Assembly: GCA_021734165.1 (NCBI GenBank)
Contig: JAIPJL010000006.1
Coordinates: forward strand, 1-57,503
Length of the DNA: 57,503 nucleotides
Direction: 5' to 3'
From: a bacterium
GTDB taxonomy: Bacteria; Electryoneota; AABM5-125-24; Hatepunaeales; Hatepunaeaceae
The notes under the pieces were generated by a model that had not been told where the DNA came from, made no database searches, and saw only the letters and a program-made list of their open reading frames with translations. A program made the position numbers and the translations under genes. Shown here in pieces: positions 8,225 through 17,150 of the stretch; positions within the stretch are counted from its first letter, which is position 1; every line of letters begins with the position of its first letter.

Positions 8225-9622
8225 TTGGATCCCGCTCAAATTTTAATTATTGATGATGAACTCGCTGTAGTTCAGGGTTGCTCAAAGATTATGAGCAGAG
8301 CAGGACATCTCGTTGATACAGCTCTGACTTCTGAAGAAGCTCTAAGCGCCATAATCAATGCAGATTCAGTCTATGATGTTATTTTTCTTGATCTTAAGAT
8401 GACAGGTGATCGAAAAGTTGATCTGCTTGCGCGCCTGAGAAAATATACACCTGATTCCGCAATAGTGTTTATACTTGGCGCAGCAACCATTGCCGCTTCA
8501 GTCGAATCCATTGACTCTATAAACAACGATTTCCTGCCAAAACCTTTCACCGCTGATGACATTAAAAACGTTCTTGAATCTGCTATGCAGCGCAGATCAA
8601 TGCTCTTAAAAGCGAAGAATGCGCGTAATAGCGATGACATTTTATCCTTTAATGAATTGGTCTGGTCGGGGAAATCTATGCAGAGACTGTCACGCCTGGT
8701 TTCCGGAGTAGCCCCAACCGGCGCTACATTATTATTAATTGGCGAACCCGGTACAGGAAAGATGCGTGTTGCTGAAACCATTCACAGAACCAGCCCTCGC
8801 AGGTTAGAACCTTTTGTAGCCTTCGACGCCCGTCGCGGAAAATCATTGTCTATTTCAGGACAAATATTCGGATATATTGTCAAAGAAGATAGGATCAACA
8901 TTCATATCCCCGGTAAAATTGAGGAAGCGCGTAACGGTACATTGTACATTTCAGAGATCACAGCGCTTACCAACAACGATCAGTCAAGATTATTTACGGC
9001 AATTAAAGCGCATAGAAATATTCCTTTGAGAGGAATAGACTCACGTCCACTTTCATGTAGAATTATATTCGGCACAGAATCCGGCACAAGGATTTCACAA
9101 GGTTTAAGCAATCTATCAAGTGAATTTTGCCACGAGCTGTCAGTTTTTCCCATATATATTCCATCTCTTGCCGAGCGTTCTGAAGATATTCCCTCCTTAG
9201 CCTATCAACTGCTGAAGATGTTCAATCAAATGAAGGGAAAAAATGTTGAGTCGTTTGATGAAAAGCTGCTCTCGCTTTTAATCCTAAGACGCTGGAAGAA
9301 TAATCTTCGTGAGTTATCGGAATGTGTTGAGCGTATGGTGGCGGTTTGTGAAGGCAATGTTATAGATACAAGTCATTATCAGCAGGTGATGGGTGGCGGA
9401 GTTTCGGTTGAATGGTCAGGACTCCCCCCCTCCTCTGTTGAGGAATTGAAATCCGTTAAAAAAAGGCTTAGGCATGCGGCTGTTGCGGAAGTTGACAGGG
9501 CTTTTCTCAAGGAAGCGCTCAGACGCTCAGGAGGCAACGTCACCAAAGCAGCGGAATTTGTCGGTATGCAGAGACGCAATTTCCAGACTATGATGAAACA
9601 ATATGGAATCAAAGGGGAATAG
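8225..9622 (+). CDS. NtrC-family response regulator with degenerate AAA+ (sigma-54) domain
   Basis: Three domains are visible. Residues 1-120 form a receiver with the acidic pair D10/D11, phospho-acceptor D56 ('FLDLKM') and K106 ('LPKPF'); the usual Thr/Ser switch is replaced by Leu in 'FILGAA'. Residues about 145-370 form an AAA+ domain whose Walker A reads 'GEPGTGKM' rather than GESGTGKE. Its Walker B region reads 'GTLYISEI' instead of GTLFLDEI, and no GAFTGA sigma-54 contact loop is present. The C-terminus is a Fis-type helix-turn-helix ('GGNVTKAAEFVGMQRRNFQ'). It probably binds DNA but does not activate sigma-54 polymerase. TTG 8225 is chosen over TTG 8219 because GAGGAG is then eight bases away. 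It is two bases upstream of lutA and likely controls that operon. Confidence 0.85.
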   Translation: MDPAQILIIDDELAVVQGCSKIMSRAGHLVDTALTSEEALSAIINADSVYDVIFLDLKMTGDRKVDLLARLRKYTPDSAIVFILGAATIAASVESIDSINNDFLPKPFTADDIKNVLESAMQRRSMLLKAKNARNSDDILSFNELVWSGKSMQRLSRLVSGVAPTGATLLLIGEPGTGKMRVAETIHRTSPRRLEPFVAFDARRGKSLSISGQIFGYIVKEDRINIHIPGKIEEARNGTLYISEITALTNNDQSRLFTAIKAHRNIPLRGIDSRPLSCRIIFGTESGTRISQGLSNLSSEFCHELSVFPIYIPSLAERSEDIPSLAYQLLKMFNQMKGKNVESFDEKLLSLLILRRWKNNLRELSECVERMVAVCEGNVIDTSHYQQVMGGGVSVEWSGLPPSSVEELKSVKKRLRHAAVAEVDRAFLKEALRRSGGNVTKAAEFVGMQRRNFQTMMKQYGIKGE

Positions 9623-9624
9623 TG

Positions 9625-10353
9625 ATGAAAATTTCCCTTTTCATACCATGCCTCGTCGATCAGGCTGCTCCCGAAACCGCCAAAGCCACTGTAACACTGC
9701 TTGAACGGCTTGGACATGAAGTGCATTACGACATACGCCAGACCTGCTGCGGACAGGCTCCCTTCAACGCCGGTTTCCGGGATGAAGCGTTAACTCTTGC
9801 TGAAAAATTCATCAAACTATTCAGCAACTCTGAAATTATCGTCGCGCCAAGTGGATCGTGCGTGTCAATGGTAGTCAACCATTATCAGGAGCTTAACCTT
9901 TCAACCGATCTCAACGACGACTGGCTTGAACTAAAAACGAGAGTCTTTGAATTGACTTCATTTCTTGTTGATAAGCTGCAACTGTCGGATGTCGGAGCGA
10001 ATTTTCCTCATAAAGTAACCTATCATGCATCATGTCACCTTTTGCGTGATCTTGGTGTTAAAGACCAGCCTCTGAAGCTATTGAAGAATGTCAAGGATTT
10101 GCAATTGATAGAAGGTGATTGGGGTGATGAATGCTGTGGTTACGGTGGAGCTTTCAGCGCTAAATATTCGGATCTTTCCAACCGTATCGCTGACAGAAGA
10201 GCGGAAAATCTCGCTGCCGGCGGCGCTGAATTTATCACAGGCGCCGACGACTCCTGCCTGATGAATTTACGAGAGGCATTCAAGCGGATCGGCAAACCAC
10301 AGCAGACGATTCACATAGCAAGAATCCTCGCCTCAACGAATGGTGAACTATGA
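9625..10353 (+). CDS. lutA: Lactate utilization protein A (CCG-domain iron-sulfur subunit)
   Basis: A 242-residue protein of the LutA/YkgE/LldE family, a subunit of the LutABC complex that oxidises L-lactate to pyruvate. Two cysteine-rich CCG motifs are present: 'TCCGQAPFNAG' and 'ECCGYGGAFS', with 'YHASCHLLRDLG' between them. The start 'MKISLFIPCLVD' is the normal beginning of the family. ATG 9625 is preferred to the overlapping GTG at 9622; AAGGGG lies eight bases upstream. It overlaps lutB by ATGA, so the two are translationally coupled. Confidence 0.92.
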   Translation: MKISLFIPCLVDQAAPETAKATVTLLERLGHEVHYDIRQTCCGQAPFNAGFRDEALTLAEKFIKLFSNSEIIVAPSGSCVSMVVNHYQELNLSTDLNDDWLELKTRVFELTSFLVDKLQLSDVGANFPHKVTYHASCHLLRDLGVKDQPLKLLKNVKDLQLIEGDWGDECCGYGGAFSAKYSDLSNRIADRRAENLAAGGAEFITGADDSCLMNLREAFKRIGKPQQTIHIARILASTNGEL

Positions 10354-11672
10354 GCAGCTTAGTAAAACAGAGTATCAAGAAAGCGCTGAATGATCGTCAG
10401 CTTACCGAGGCAGTACTGAAAAGCTGCCTGAAATCAGTCAATAAACGCGCTGACACTATTACTGAACTCGACGATCTGGAGCAATCCCGTCAAAAAGCAA
10501 GGGCTGTCAGGGAAAGATCAATCAACGAACTGGATGCCCTCCACAATTCCTTCAAATCCTCCTTCACCAAAGCCGGAGGAATCCTGCACTATGCCGATAC
10601 CGCCCTTGCCGCATCCCGAATTGTCACAAATATTCTGAACGAAAGAAACCTGCGTTCAGGCGTTAAATCAAAAAGCATGGTTGCAGAGGAAATCGGGCTG
10701 AACAAGGCTCTAATTGACGCCGGTATTGATGCTGTTGAATCCGACCTTGGTGAGTACATCGTCCAGCTTGCCGGTGAAACGCCTTCACATATCACAGCGC
10801 CCGCGCTTCACAGATCGAAAGAGAGCATCGGCAGATTATTTTCTGAGAAGCTTGGTATAGAATACACGGATGACCCGCATGAGCTAACGATGGTGGCTCG
10901 CAGGATTTTAAGAAAGCGTTTCGTTGAGGCTGAGTTCGGGATTTCCGGCGCTAACTTCCTGATAGCCGAGACAGGTCATGTTATTGTAGTCGAGAACGAA
11001 AGCAACGCCCGGCTGGGAGCTTCACTTCCAAAAGTTTTTATTGCTGTAACAGGTATCGAGAAAGTGCTCCCTAACCTCGTGGATGCTGCTCCAATCCTTG
11101 ACCTTCTGCCACGTAGCGCAACCGGACAAAGGGCTTCAGCCTATGTGAACTTTCTTTTACCGAATAAGAGTAAAAGCGCCGATTCGCAGGAGTTTCATCT
11201 TGTACTTGTTGATAACGGTCGCAGCAGGGCTTTGAAAGACCCGTTGATGCGCGAAATGCTGCTCTGTATCAGGTGCGGCGCCTGCCTGAATATCTGTCCT
11301 GTTTACCGTTCTGTCGGAGGGCATGCTTATCGTTCGGTATATCCCGGACCGATGGGAGCAGTGCTGTCAAATATGCTGGGTGAAAGAACGATGATACATC
11401 AAGAGCTGCCATTTCTTTCAACGCTCTGCGGAGTGTGCAAAGAGATCTGCCCGATTGGGATTGATATTCCCCGTATGTTGTTAGAGTTACGCTCGCGAGC
11501 AGACAAACCTGCAATCGAAAAAATGGCGGCTTCAGTTTGGGAATGGACGATGTCATCGCACACACGGTTGGAAATGGCTGCTCAAGGCGTTAAATTGTTT
11601 AGTGGGTTATTGCTGGTGAGTGGAGTTTTGGAAAATAAGTCATCATTTAGGAAAGAAGTTAGTCGTCCATGA
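10350..11672 (+). CDS. lutB: Lactate utilization protein B (LUD domain, two [4Fe-4S] clusters)
   Basis: A 440-residue LutB/YkgF homologue. The LUD domain occupies roughly residues 60-290 ('AEFGISGANFLIAETGHVIVV', shown in part by 'GISGANFLIAETG'). Two ferredoxin-type clusters follow: 'CIRCGACLNICPVY' and 'CGVCKEICPIG'. It carries electrons from lactate, probably to the quinone pool. It overlaps lutA by ATGA. In the usual operon lutC follows directly; here a hairpin repeat and a large lipoprotein gene are inserted first. Confidence 0.93.
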   Translation: MSSLVKQSIKKALNDRQLTEAVLKSCLKSVNKRADTITELDDLEQSRQKARAVRERSINELDALHNSFKSSFTKAGGILHYADTALAASRIVTNILNERNLRSGVKSKSMVAEEIGLNKALIDAGIDAVESDLGEYIVQLAGETPSHITAPALHRSKESIGRLFSEKLGIEYTDDPHELTMVARRILRKRFVEAEFGISGANFLIAETGHVIVVENESNARLGASLPKVFIAVTGIEKVLPNLVDAAPILDLLPRSATGQRASAYVNFLLPNKSKSADSQEFHLVLVDNGRSRALKDPLMREMLLCIRCGACLNICPVYRSVGGHAYRSVYPGPMGAVLSNMLGERTMIHQELPFLSTLCGVCKEICPIGIDIPRMLLELRSRADKPAIEKMAASVWEWTMSSHTRLEMAAQGVKLFSGLLLVSGVLENKSSFRKEVSRP

Positions 11673-11673
11673 C

Positions 11674-11699
11674 GGGGAGCGCCGACATTCCTGTCGGCG
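11674..11699 (+). repeat. Hairpin repeat, stem CGCCGACA, loop TTCC
   Basis: An eight-base perfect stem (11680-11687 with 11692-11699) and a TTCC loop, preceded by GGGGAG. The same hairpin with the same GGGGAG leader recurs at 18487-18512. It begins two bases after the lutB stop codon and marks the left border of the inserted LRR lipoprotein gene. Confidence 0.9.
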
Positions 11700-11742
11700 A
11701 TTATCATTAACTCGTATCTTTAAAAACAAACCCGGAATTAGT

Positions 11743-13803
11743 ATGCAGAAATTTTTCTTCACAATCTTTGCATTATTCATCATCGTTTCCTGCGACGGTT
11801 TGAATCCGTCAGGAGATGATAACCTTCCACCCATGTTGACTGAGATCGAGGATAAGCGAGTCAACGAGGGATCGGAATTAGCATTCCAGCTTGAAGCCAG
11901 TGATTTCGACGGTGATAACCTATCTTTCGAGGGTGAGAATCTGCCGGAAGGCTCATCTCTTGAGGATACTCTCTTTTTCTGGACTCCGGATTTTAACCAG
12001 GCAGGCGTTTACGAGAATGTAATCTTCCGCGTCTGGGATGACGGCGATCCGCGGCTTTCAGATGAAGATACAATTAAAATCACAGTTGTAAACTTAAATC
12101 GTACTCCTGCTGAGGCAACCAACCCATTTCCCGTTGACAGCTCTGAAATCGATGATTTTGGTATTACTCTGTCTTGGGATTGCAGTGATCCCGATGAAGA
12201 CAGCCTGACTTATGACGTCTATTTAAGCGATTCACCCTATTTGAATGTTATCAGCAGCAATCAACGCGATAAATTCTACAAACCGGACACATTAAAAAGC
12301 AACAGAACATATTACTGGAAAATTGCCTGTAAGGATGGCGATGCCAGAGAAGTAGTCGGACCCGTTTGGTGTTTCAGAACTCCCAACCTGATTCCTGCTG
12401 TTCCATCAAACCTTGGACCGGAAGATGAGTGTATAGTTGATGCAATGGATGCGACGCTTTTATGGAGTTCCTTCGATCCCGATGGCGATACGCTTACGTA
12501 TGATTTATACTTCGGTGATTCATCACCTCCTCAGCAGATTAGTACTGCTCAAGAAGACACTTCTTATTATACCGACATCCTTGAGTTAGATAAGACATAT
12601 TACTGGAAAGTTACGGTAGATGACGGGCATGGACATTCAGTTACAAGCCCGATATGGAGTTTTACTACTGCGGAAGACGTAAGAATTATCTTTCCGGATC
12701 GCTATCTCGAAAGAATGGTCAGACTTAGGCTCGATAAACTCAGTGGACCTTTGTACGTCTCTGACCTCGCAGCAATGGAGGTTTTTGACGCACAACAGGC
12801 GGGTATCACCAATCTGAGTGGAATGCAGTTCATGACAGGCTTAACAAGACTGAACCTGACTCTAAATCAGATCAGCAATCTATCGCCATTGTCACGATTA
12901 ACACAGTTAAAAATACTTGAATTGGATTCCATTGGAGTTACTGACATCTCTCCCCTCTCTGAACTAACGCAGTTGGATACGCTTCTACTGGATTTAAACG
13001 AAATAAGAAACATCGATGCATTAACTAACTTAACTAACTTGAAGAAACTTTGGCTTCAGGGTAATAGTATCAGAGATCTTGAACCTCTATCTGAATTAGA
13101 GGATTTGGTAAATTTAAACCTGATCGGTAATAGAATCAGCGATCTTAGTTCTCTTGCTCAATTAGTTAACTTAAAAGAGCTTGGTTTATCGGATAACCTC
13201 ATTAGTGATCTGACCGCTCTGTCTGAACTTAAAAAATTAACACACCTTTTCATGTATTCCAATCAGATCAGAGATATTTCACCACTCGCCAGCTTGACCG
13301 GAATAACTAATCTTGGGTTGTCAATTAATCTTATCAGCGATTTATCTCCTTTATCTGGAATGCACAATTTAGTGAGTCTTTCCCTTGTTGAAAACCGGAT
13401 CCAGGATATATCACCTTTGGCAGGATTGACCAATCTTTACTGGCTTTTTCTGACGGATAATCAGATCAGAGATATCAGCGCTCTATCAAATTTAACATCA
13501 TTGACAAACATTTATCTGGATCATAACCAAATAACAGATGCTGCCCCGGTATGTAATCTTCCCAATTTGACTTACCTGAACCTCGATGATAACTATGTGA
13601 CTGATCTTACTCCGCTGGAAGAGTTAACGTCTATACATGAGCTGCATCTCGATAGAAACGGAATAGAAGAAGTGTATCCACTTGTTGAGAATCCGGGATT
13701 GAGTACTGGTGATATTCTATATATCAGATGGAACGATATTGGTAGAGAAGCGATCTCCCATCTGAGACAACTGGAGGCTCGAGGGGTTTTTGTCTACAGA
13801 TGA
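11743..13803 (+). CDS. Surface lipoprotein with Ig-like, two FN3-like domains and internalin-type leucine-rich repeats
   Basis: A 686-residue lipoprotein. The signal peptide 'MQKFFFTIFALFIIVSC' ends in a lipobox, which fixes the start at ATG 11743, although the frame is open upstream. Residues about 28-100 are a putative Ig / cadherin-like domain ('LEASDFDGDNLSF'). Two FN3-like modules follow, each with 'YDVYLSDS' or 'YDLYFGDS' and 'TYYWK'. The rest is about 13 repeats of 22 residues of the internalin pattern L..L..L..L.L..N.I.DISPL. Such proteins usually mediate surface binding. It sits between lutB and lutC, and its last 14 bases overlap the lutC start, so lutC translation may depend on it. 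No link to lactate metabolism can be seen. Confidence 0.88.
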   Translation: MQKFFFTIFALFIIVSCDGLNPSGDDNLPPMLTEIEDKRVNEGSELAFQLEASDFDGDNLSFEGENLPEGSSLEDTLFFWTPDFNQAGVYENVIFRVWDDGDPRLSDEDTIKITVVNLNRTPAEATNPFPVDSSEIDDFGITLSWDCSDPDEDSLTYDVYLSDSPYLNVISSNQRDKFYKPDTLKSNRTYYWKIACKDGDAREVVGPVWCFRTPNLIPAVPSNLGPEDECIVDAMDATLLWSSFDPDGDTLTYDLYFGDSSPPQQISTAQEDTSYYTDILELDKTYYWKVTVDDGHGHSVTSPIWSFTTAEDVRIIFPDRYLERMVRLRLDKLSGPLYVSDLAAMEVFDAQQAGITNLSGMQFMTGLTRLNLTLNQISNLSPLSRLTQLKILELDSIGVTDISPLSELTQLDTLLLDLNEIRNIDALTNLTNLKKLWLQGNSIRDLEPLSELEDLVNLNLIGNRISDLSSLAQLVNLKELGLSDNLISDLTALSELKKLTHLFMYSNQIRDISPLASLTGITNLGLSINLISDLSPLSGMHNLVSLSLVENRIQDISPLAGLTNLYWLFLTDNQIRDISALSNLTSLTNIYLDHNQITDAAPVCNLPNLTYLNLDDNYVTDLTPLEELTSIHELHLDRNGIEEVYPLVENPGLSTGDILYIRWNDIGREAISHLRQLEARGVFVYR

Positions 13804-14335
13804 TCAATTGAAAACCTTCAAAGAAAACTGGCTTGACGTATCAGGAGAATACATATCCGTTTCACCAGACCGTGATATTTGTGAACTGTTAATTAAGTTC
13901 CTGTCCGATAACGACATCAAATCTCTTGTGCTGGCAGACGCTCAATATCCAACGGATCTGTTAGAGAAACTAAAAAGCGGATTTGAGATCCTCGCTGATT
14001 TCAGATCAGAGAACACAAGCATTGATGAAGCTAAGGCTCTGTGCAACCGGGCTGATGCAGGTGTCAGCACAGCCGATGCTTTAATCTCAGCTACGGGTTC
14101 GGTAGTCATCGCAACCAACTCACCGCGCGATAAAATGGTCTCGTCACTTCCTGAAATTCATATCGTTATTGCCACAGATACGCCTGTTTTCAAAGATCAG
14201 CATGATTATCTGAAAACCGCTCCCTCTGACAGCGCTTTCTGTTTTATAACCGGACCCAGCCGTACAGCCGACATCGAAAAGACACTTATCCTCGGCGCAC
14301 ACGGACCCAAGCGTGTCATCGTTTTCGGTCGTTGA
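13790..14335 (+). CDS. lutC: Lactate utilization protein C (LUD domain)
   Basis: A 181-residue LutC/YkgG homologue, the third subunit of lactate oxidation. The LUD core is clear: 'GVSTADALISATGSVVIAT', 'LPEIHIVIA', 'GPSRTADIEKTLILGAHGP' and the terminal 'VIVFGR'. It starts at TTG 13790, five bases after GAGGGG, inside the end of the LRR lipoprotein gene. It is separated from lutA-lutB by 2.1 kb. No catalytic part seems to be missing, so the split is one of position, not of the protein. Confidence 0.9.
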   Translation: MSTDDQLKTFKENWLDVSGEYISVSPDRDICELLIKFLSDNDIKSLVLADAQYPTDLLEKLKSGFEILADFRSENTSIDEAKALCNRADAGVSTADALISATGSVVIATNSPRDKMVSSLPEIHIVIATDTPVFKDQHDYLKTAPSDSAFCFITGPSRTADIEKTLILGAHGPKRVIVFGR

Positions 14336-14661
14336 CTTAACCACTCCATTGGAGTGCTGTCAGGCGCCCTCGCCTGACAGATTCGGTATCTGCTGTCACG
14401 TGTCCCCACGTGACGGAAAAACAGTAGCTTAACAGCAGGTTGAAGACACTCTACGCTTATTTTAACAAACACAGCATCACAAAGATTTTCATACTGTCTT
14501 CCTGTCTTAGTGGTTAATCAAAATATCCTGTCTATCCTGTACATCCTTGTAAGTCCTTCCTTATTAAACTCACCTCGTTCATATATTCGTTATCCTGCTT
14601 GCCTCGTTGACTACTGATTGCTATATTATCAGATTAGATCAGTTGTATAACTTCCATAATT
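14336..14661 (+). repeat. Intergenic region with two perfect hairpin repeats and a TATCCTG repeat
   Basis: Hairpin one: 14357-14380, ten-base stem CTGTCAGGCG with loop CCCT. Hairpin two: 14395-14414, eight-base stem GTCACGTG with loop TCCC. Bases 14522-14557 carry 'ATCCTGTCTATCCTGTACAT', a member of a second dispersed family also found at 31829 and, inverted, at 44847. The hairpins directly follow the lutC stop and may end its transcript, but neither has a downstream T-run. The remainder, an AT-rich leader for the lipoprotein at 14662, shows nothing I can name. Confidence 0.8.
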
Positions 14662-15930
14662 ATGAGATTTAATTTGAATGACATAAGATTCATCAACACA
14701 ATAGTTTGCGTCCTTTGTGCAGCAGTGATGTTATTATCTGGATGTGCAGATCCGGAAGGTCCTGTGGGCGCAAATGTTGGAGATAACGGTATCGGGGGGG
14801 AGGCTAAAACTGTGGAAATTACAGCAGACAAAGATACATGCCTGGCTTTTCCACCAGCTCAAACCGGATCCAGTCCCTATTTGTACGTCGGTTCTGCCTA
14901 TGGAATTGAAGCGTCAACGCTGATCAAGTTCCACAGACCTGTATCTCCGTTTGAATGGACGGTCGATACAGCTTATATCGAACTGACTGTACAGGGCGGA
15001 TTCGGTGCGGGTGAAATATTCCCAAGAAATATAGCTATCAGACAACTTGATATGGTCTGGACTGAACGTGATACTATTGATAAGGATACAATTCCACCTG
15101 GATGGGTTTTTACGCGTATAGGTTTAGACGACATAGATTCAGTCTGGCGCATTCCGAATATACCGACAGTCGATTGGGTAACCGATTGGTTGAGCTGGAT
15201 TGACAGCAGCCAGATCGACGAAAACTGGACTGACACAACACGAGCAGACAGCGGTTTAACAATATATTTAAAACCTCAGTGGGCGTCAGGAAGCGATCTT
15301 GATCGACTGTTGAGCTTTAACTCACGAACCGCTACTGAAGACACTACTACCGGAAGATTAAAACCCACACTTTATATTGTGATAACAGCACGCGATTCTA
15401 CAGATGGAGAACTCTACACAGACACCCTTGAATCCATCGCTTCCGATGATATGTTCCTTTTAGATTACGATGAAGCCGTTGTTTCAGATACACTTCAAAT
15501 AGGCAGCGGCGCTGTTTATAGATCGTTCGTTCACTTTGATCTAAGTAATATTGACAGCGTTAATTACTATAATGTCATCAACAAAGCCGTATTAAAACTT
15601 ACCCGTTTTCCGGTAGTAACTGACCTTCCTTTAACGCTTGCTCTGAAACCGTATAATGTTCTTGATTCATTATCTGCTGATTACAGGGCTGCTGAAATTC
15701 GGAATATTACTAATGCTTCAACCGCAATTGAAACTGCCGTTGATACGCTTGAAATGACCGTGACTAACGGAGTTTCCTATTGGATGAAAGGAAGCGATGC
15801 TGCCGGTTGGTTAATGCTGATGTCTGTAGCAGAGGAAATAAATATTGATCGGACATACCTCTACGGATCTGATGCGGACTCCGCAAGAATACCAAAGTTG
15901 ACCATTGAATATACGAGGTATGAACGATGA
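14662..15930 (+). CDS. Lipoprotein, first gene of an envelope operon
   Basis: A 422-residue lipoprotein with lipobox 'LLSGC' at residues 23-27. It is followed by a glycine-rich linker and a long beta-rich, Thr/Asp-rich body ('SSPYLYVGSAYGIEASTLIKF', given here as 'YLYVGSAYGIEASTLIKF'). The 'TLIKFHRP' / 'VHFDLSNID' pattern, occurring twice, resembles the DNRLRE-type or related beta-sandwich domains of surface proteins, where each copy reads '..L.fdls'. It overlaps the outer-membrane barrel gene by ATGA and is co-transcribed with it and the TPR lipoprotein. It is probably anchored in the outer membrane; the specific role is unknown. Confidence 0.75.
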   Translation: MRFNLNDIRFINTIVCVLCAAVMLLSGCADPEGPVGANVGDNGIGGEAKTVEITADKDTCLAFPPAQTGSSPYLYVGSAYGIEASTLIKFHRPVSPFEWTVDTAYIELTVQGGFGAGEIFPRNIAIRQLDMVWTERDTIDKDTIPPGWVFTRIGLDDIDSVWRIPNIPTVDWVTDWLSWIDSSQIDENWTDTTRADSGLTIYLKPQWASGSDLDRLLSFNSRTATEDTTTGRLKPTLYIVITARDSTDGELYTDTLESIASDDMFLLDYDEAVVSDTLQIGSGAVYRSFVHFDLSNIDSVNYYNVINKAVLKLTRFPVVTDLPLTLALKPYNVLDSLSADYRAAEIRNITNASTAIETAVDTLEMTVTNGVSYWMKGSDAAGWLMLMSVAEEINIDRTYLYGSDADSARIPKLTIEYTRYER

Positions 15931-17150
15931 AGCATACACTCCTTTTAACTGTCCTTGTGTCAATGGTAATTACTTTCAAGCCTGCCTTTGCTGAATCTGC
16001 CTTATCTTCGCTCGGCTACGGACTGCCGGTGTCAACAGCAAACGCCAGAGCCGCCGGAATGGGATTGGTTTCGCTCGCCATGCCGGATACGCTGAGGATA
16101 AATTATTTATCGCCTGCATCATGGGAAGGTCCTGCGACCACCAGGTTTGGATTCGGCATCGATATGATTCACACCAGGCTAGAGGATGATTTTGCTGCCG
16201 ATGGAAATGATATGTCACGTCTGAACGGTCTGGCGCTGGCTATTCCGATAGGCAAAGGTCGATTTGCCGGGTTTGCCATAAGCCCTTACACAAGAATGCG
16301 CTATAGATGGACCAGTAGCGGCGCTAATCCTCTAATTCCATCAGACGTCACAGAATGGGGACGCGGTGGAATATCACAGGGTATAGTTGCTTTTTCAACT
16401 CCAATTAAGCATGAATTCCGGCTTGGTATTTCAATCAGACCGGTTTTCGGACAGCTTGATCGTCGTTGGTTAGAGAATCCATCCGACGCTACATATAAAC
16501 CTTCAGGTATCAAGATAGTTGATCGAATGAACGGTGTTGGCTGGGGCTTGTCCGGTCAATGGAATCAGCCTGCCGGATGGTGTGCAGGATTTTCATTACT
16601 GAGCCCAGTTAGTATTAAAGTGCAGAGACAGACCACGGTATCTGTTGACAATACTGTTCGAAACGATGATAAAAAAGACATTTCGGGAGGCTATGATCTC
16701 CCCTGGGATGTTTCACTTGGAATAAGCAGGATGTTGTTCAATAATCAGCGCGCGGGGATCGAGTTTGCTTATCAGGGCTGGAGTGCTGTTGATAATGCTA
16801 TTATTTCAAAAAGCGAACTTGCTGATGCGATGCGCCTTGGATTCGGCTGGGAATTATCACCAGAATACAATCCCTTTGATCCATTCTATGAGGCTTTAAC
16901 ATACCGCGCCGGATGTTACATGCAGGATCATTACGTTCTCGGCATAAACAATAATCAATCCCGGAAAGTAGCGCTCACCGGAGGCATTTCAGTTCCATAC
17001 TTTGAGTTGAAATCAAGGATAGATATTGCGCTTGAAATAGGTTGGATGGGAGATCGCGGCAAGGACGAAATTTCCGAGCGCACAGTTACCATCAGTATCG
17101 GTTTTAATCATTCACAACAATGGTTTATTGGACGGAGGGAAGGAAATTGA
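15927..17150 (+). CDS. Outer-membrane beta-barrel protein (FadL/PorV-like)
   Basis: A 407-residue exported protein with signal peptide 'MKHTLLLTVLVSMVITFKPA' cleaved near 'AFA-ES'. It is followed by 'GLPVSTANARAAGMGLVSLA' and 'NYLSPASWEGP', the N-terminal plug-like pattern of FadL/OmpP1 and PorV barrels (A-R-A-A-G-M-G...NPA). The rest alternates amphipathic strands and ends 'ERTVTISIGFNHSQQWF'. In FCB bacteria such barrels serve transport or type IX secretion. It overlaps its neighbours on both sides (ATGA upstream; TTG/TGA downstream), so the three genes form one unit. Confidence 0.78.
   Translation: MKHTLLLTVLVSMVITFKPAFAESALSSLGYGLPVSTANARAAGMGLVSLAMPDTLRINYLSPASWEGPATTRFGFGIDMIHTRLEDDFAADGNDMSRLNGLALAIPIGKGRFAGFAISPYTRMRYRWTSSGANPLIPSDVTEWGRGGISQGIVAFSTPIKHEFRLGISIRPVFGQLDRRWLENPSDATYKPSGIKIVDRMNGVGWGLSGQWNQPAGWCAGFSLLSPVSIKVQRQTTVSVDNTVRNDDKKDISGGYDLPWDVSLGISRMLFNNQRAGIEFAYQGWSAVDNAIISKSELADAMRLGFGWELSPEYNPFDPFYEALTYRAGCYMQDHYVLGINNNQSRKVALTGGISVPYFELKSRIDIALEIGWMGDRGKDEISERTVTISIGFNHSQQWFIGRREGN

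Noticed and set aside
12880-13700. Periodic DNA repetition of about 66 bases
   Set aside because: It reflects the 22-residue leucine-rich repeats of the lipoprotein at 11743 and not a separate DNA repeat.
14357-14414. Hairpins behind lutC as rho-independent terminators
   Set aside because: Stems are perfect but no T-run follows, and the same hairpins occur in places where transcription must continue or is on the other strand.
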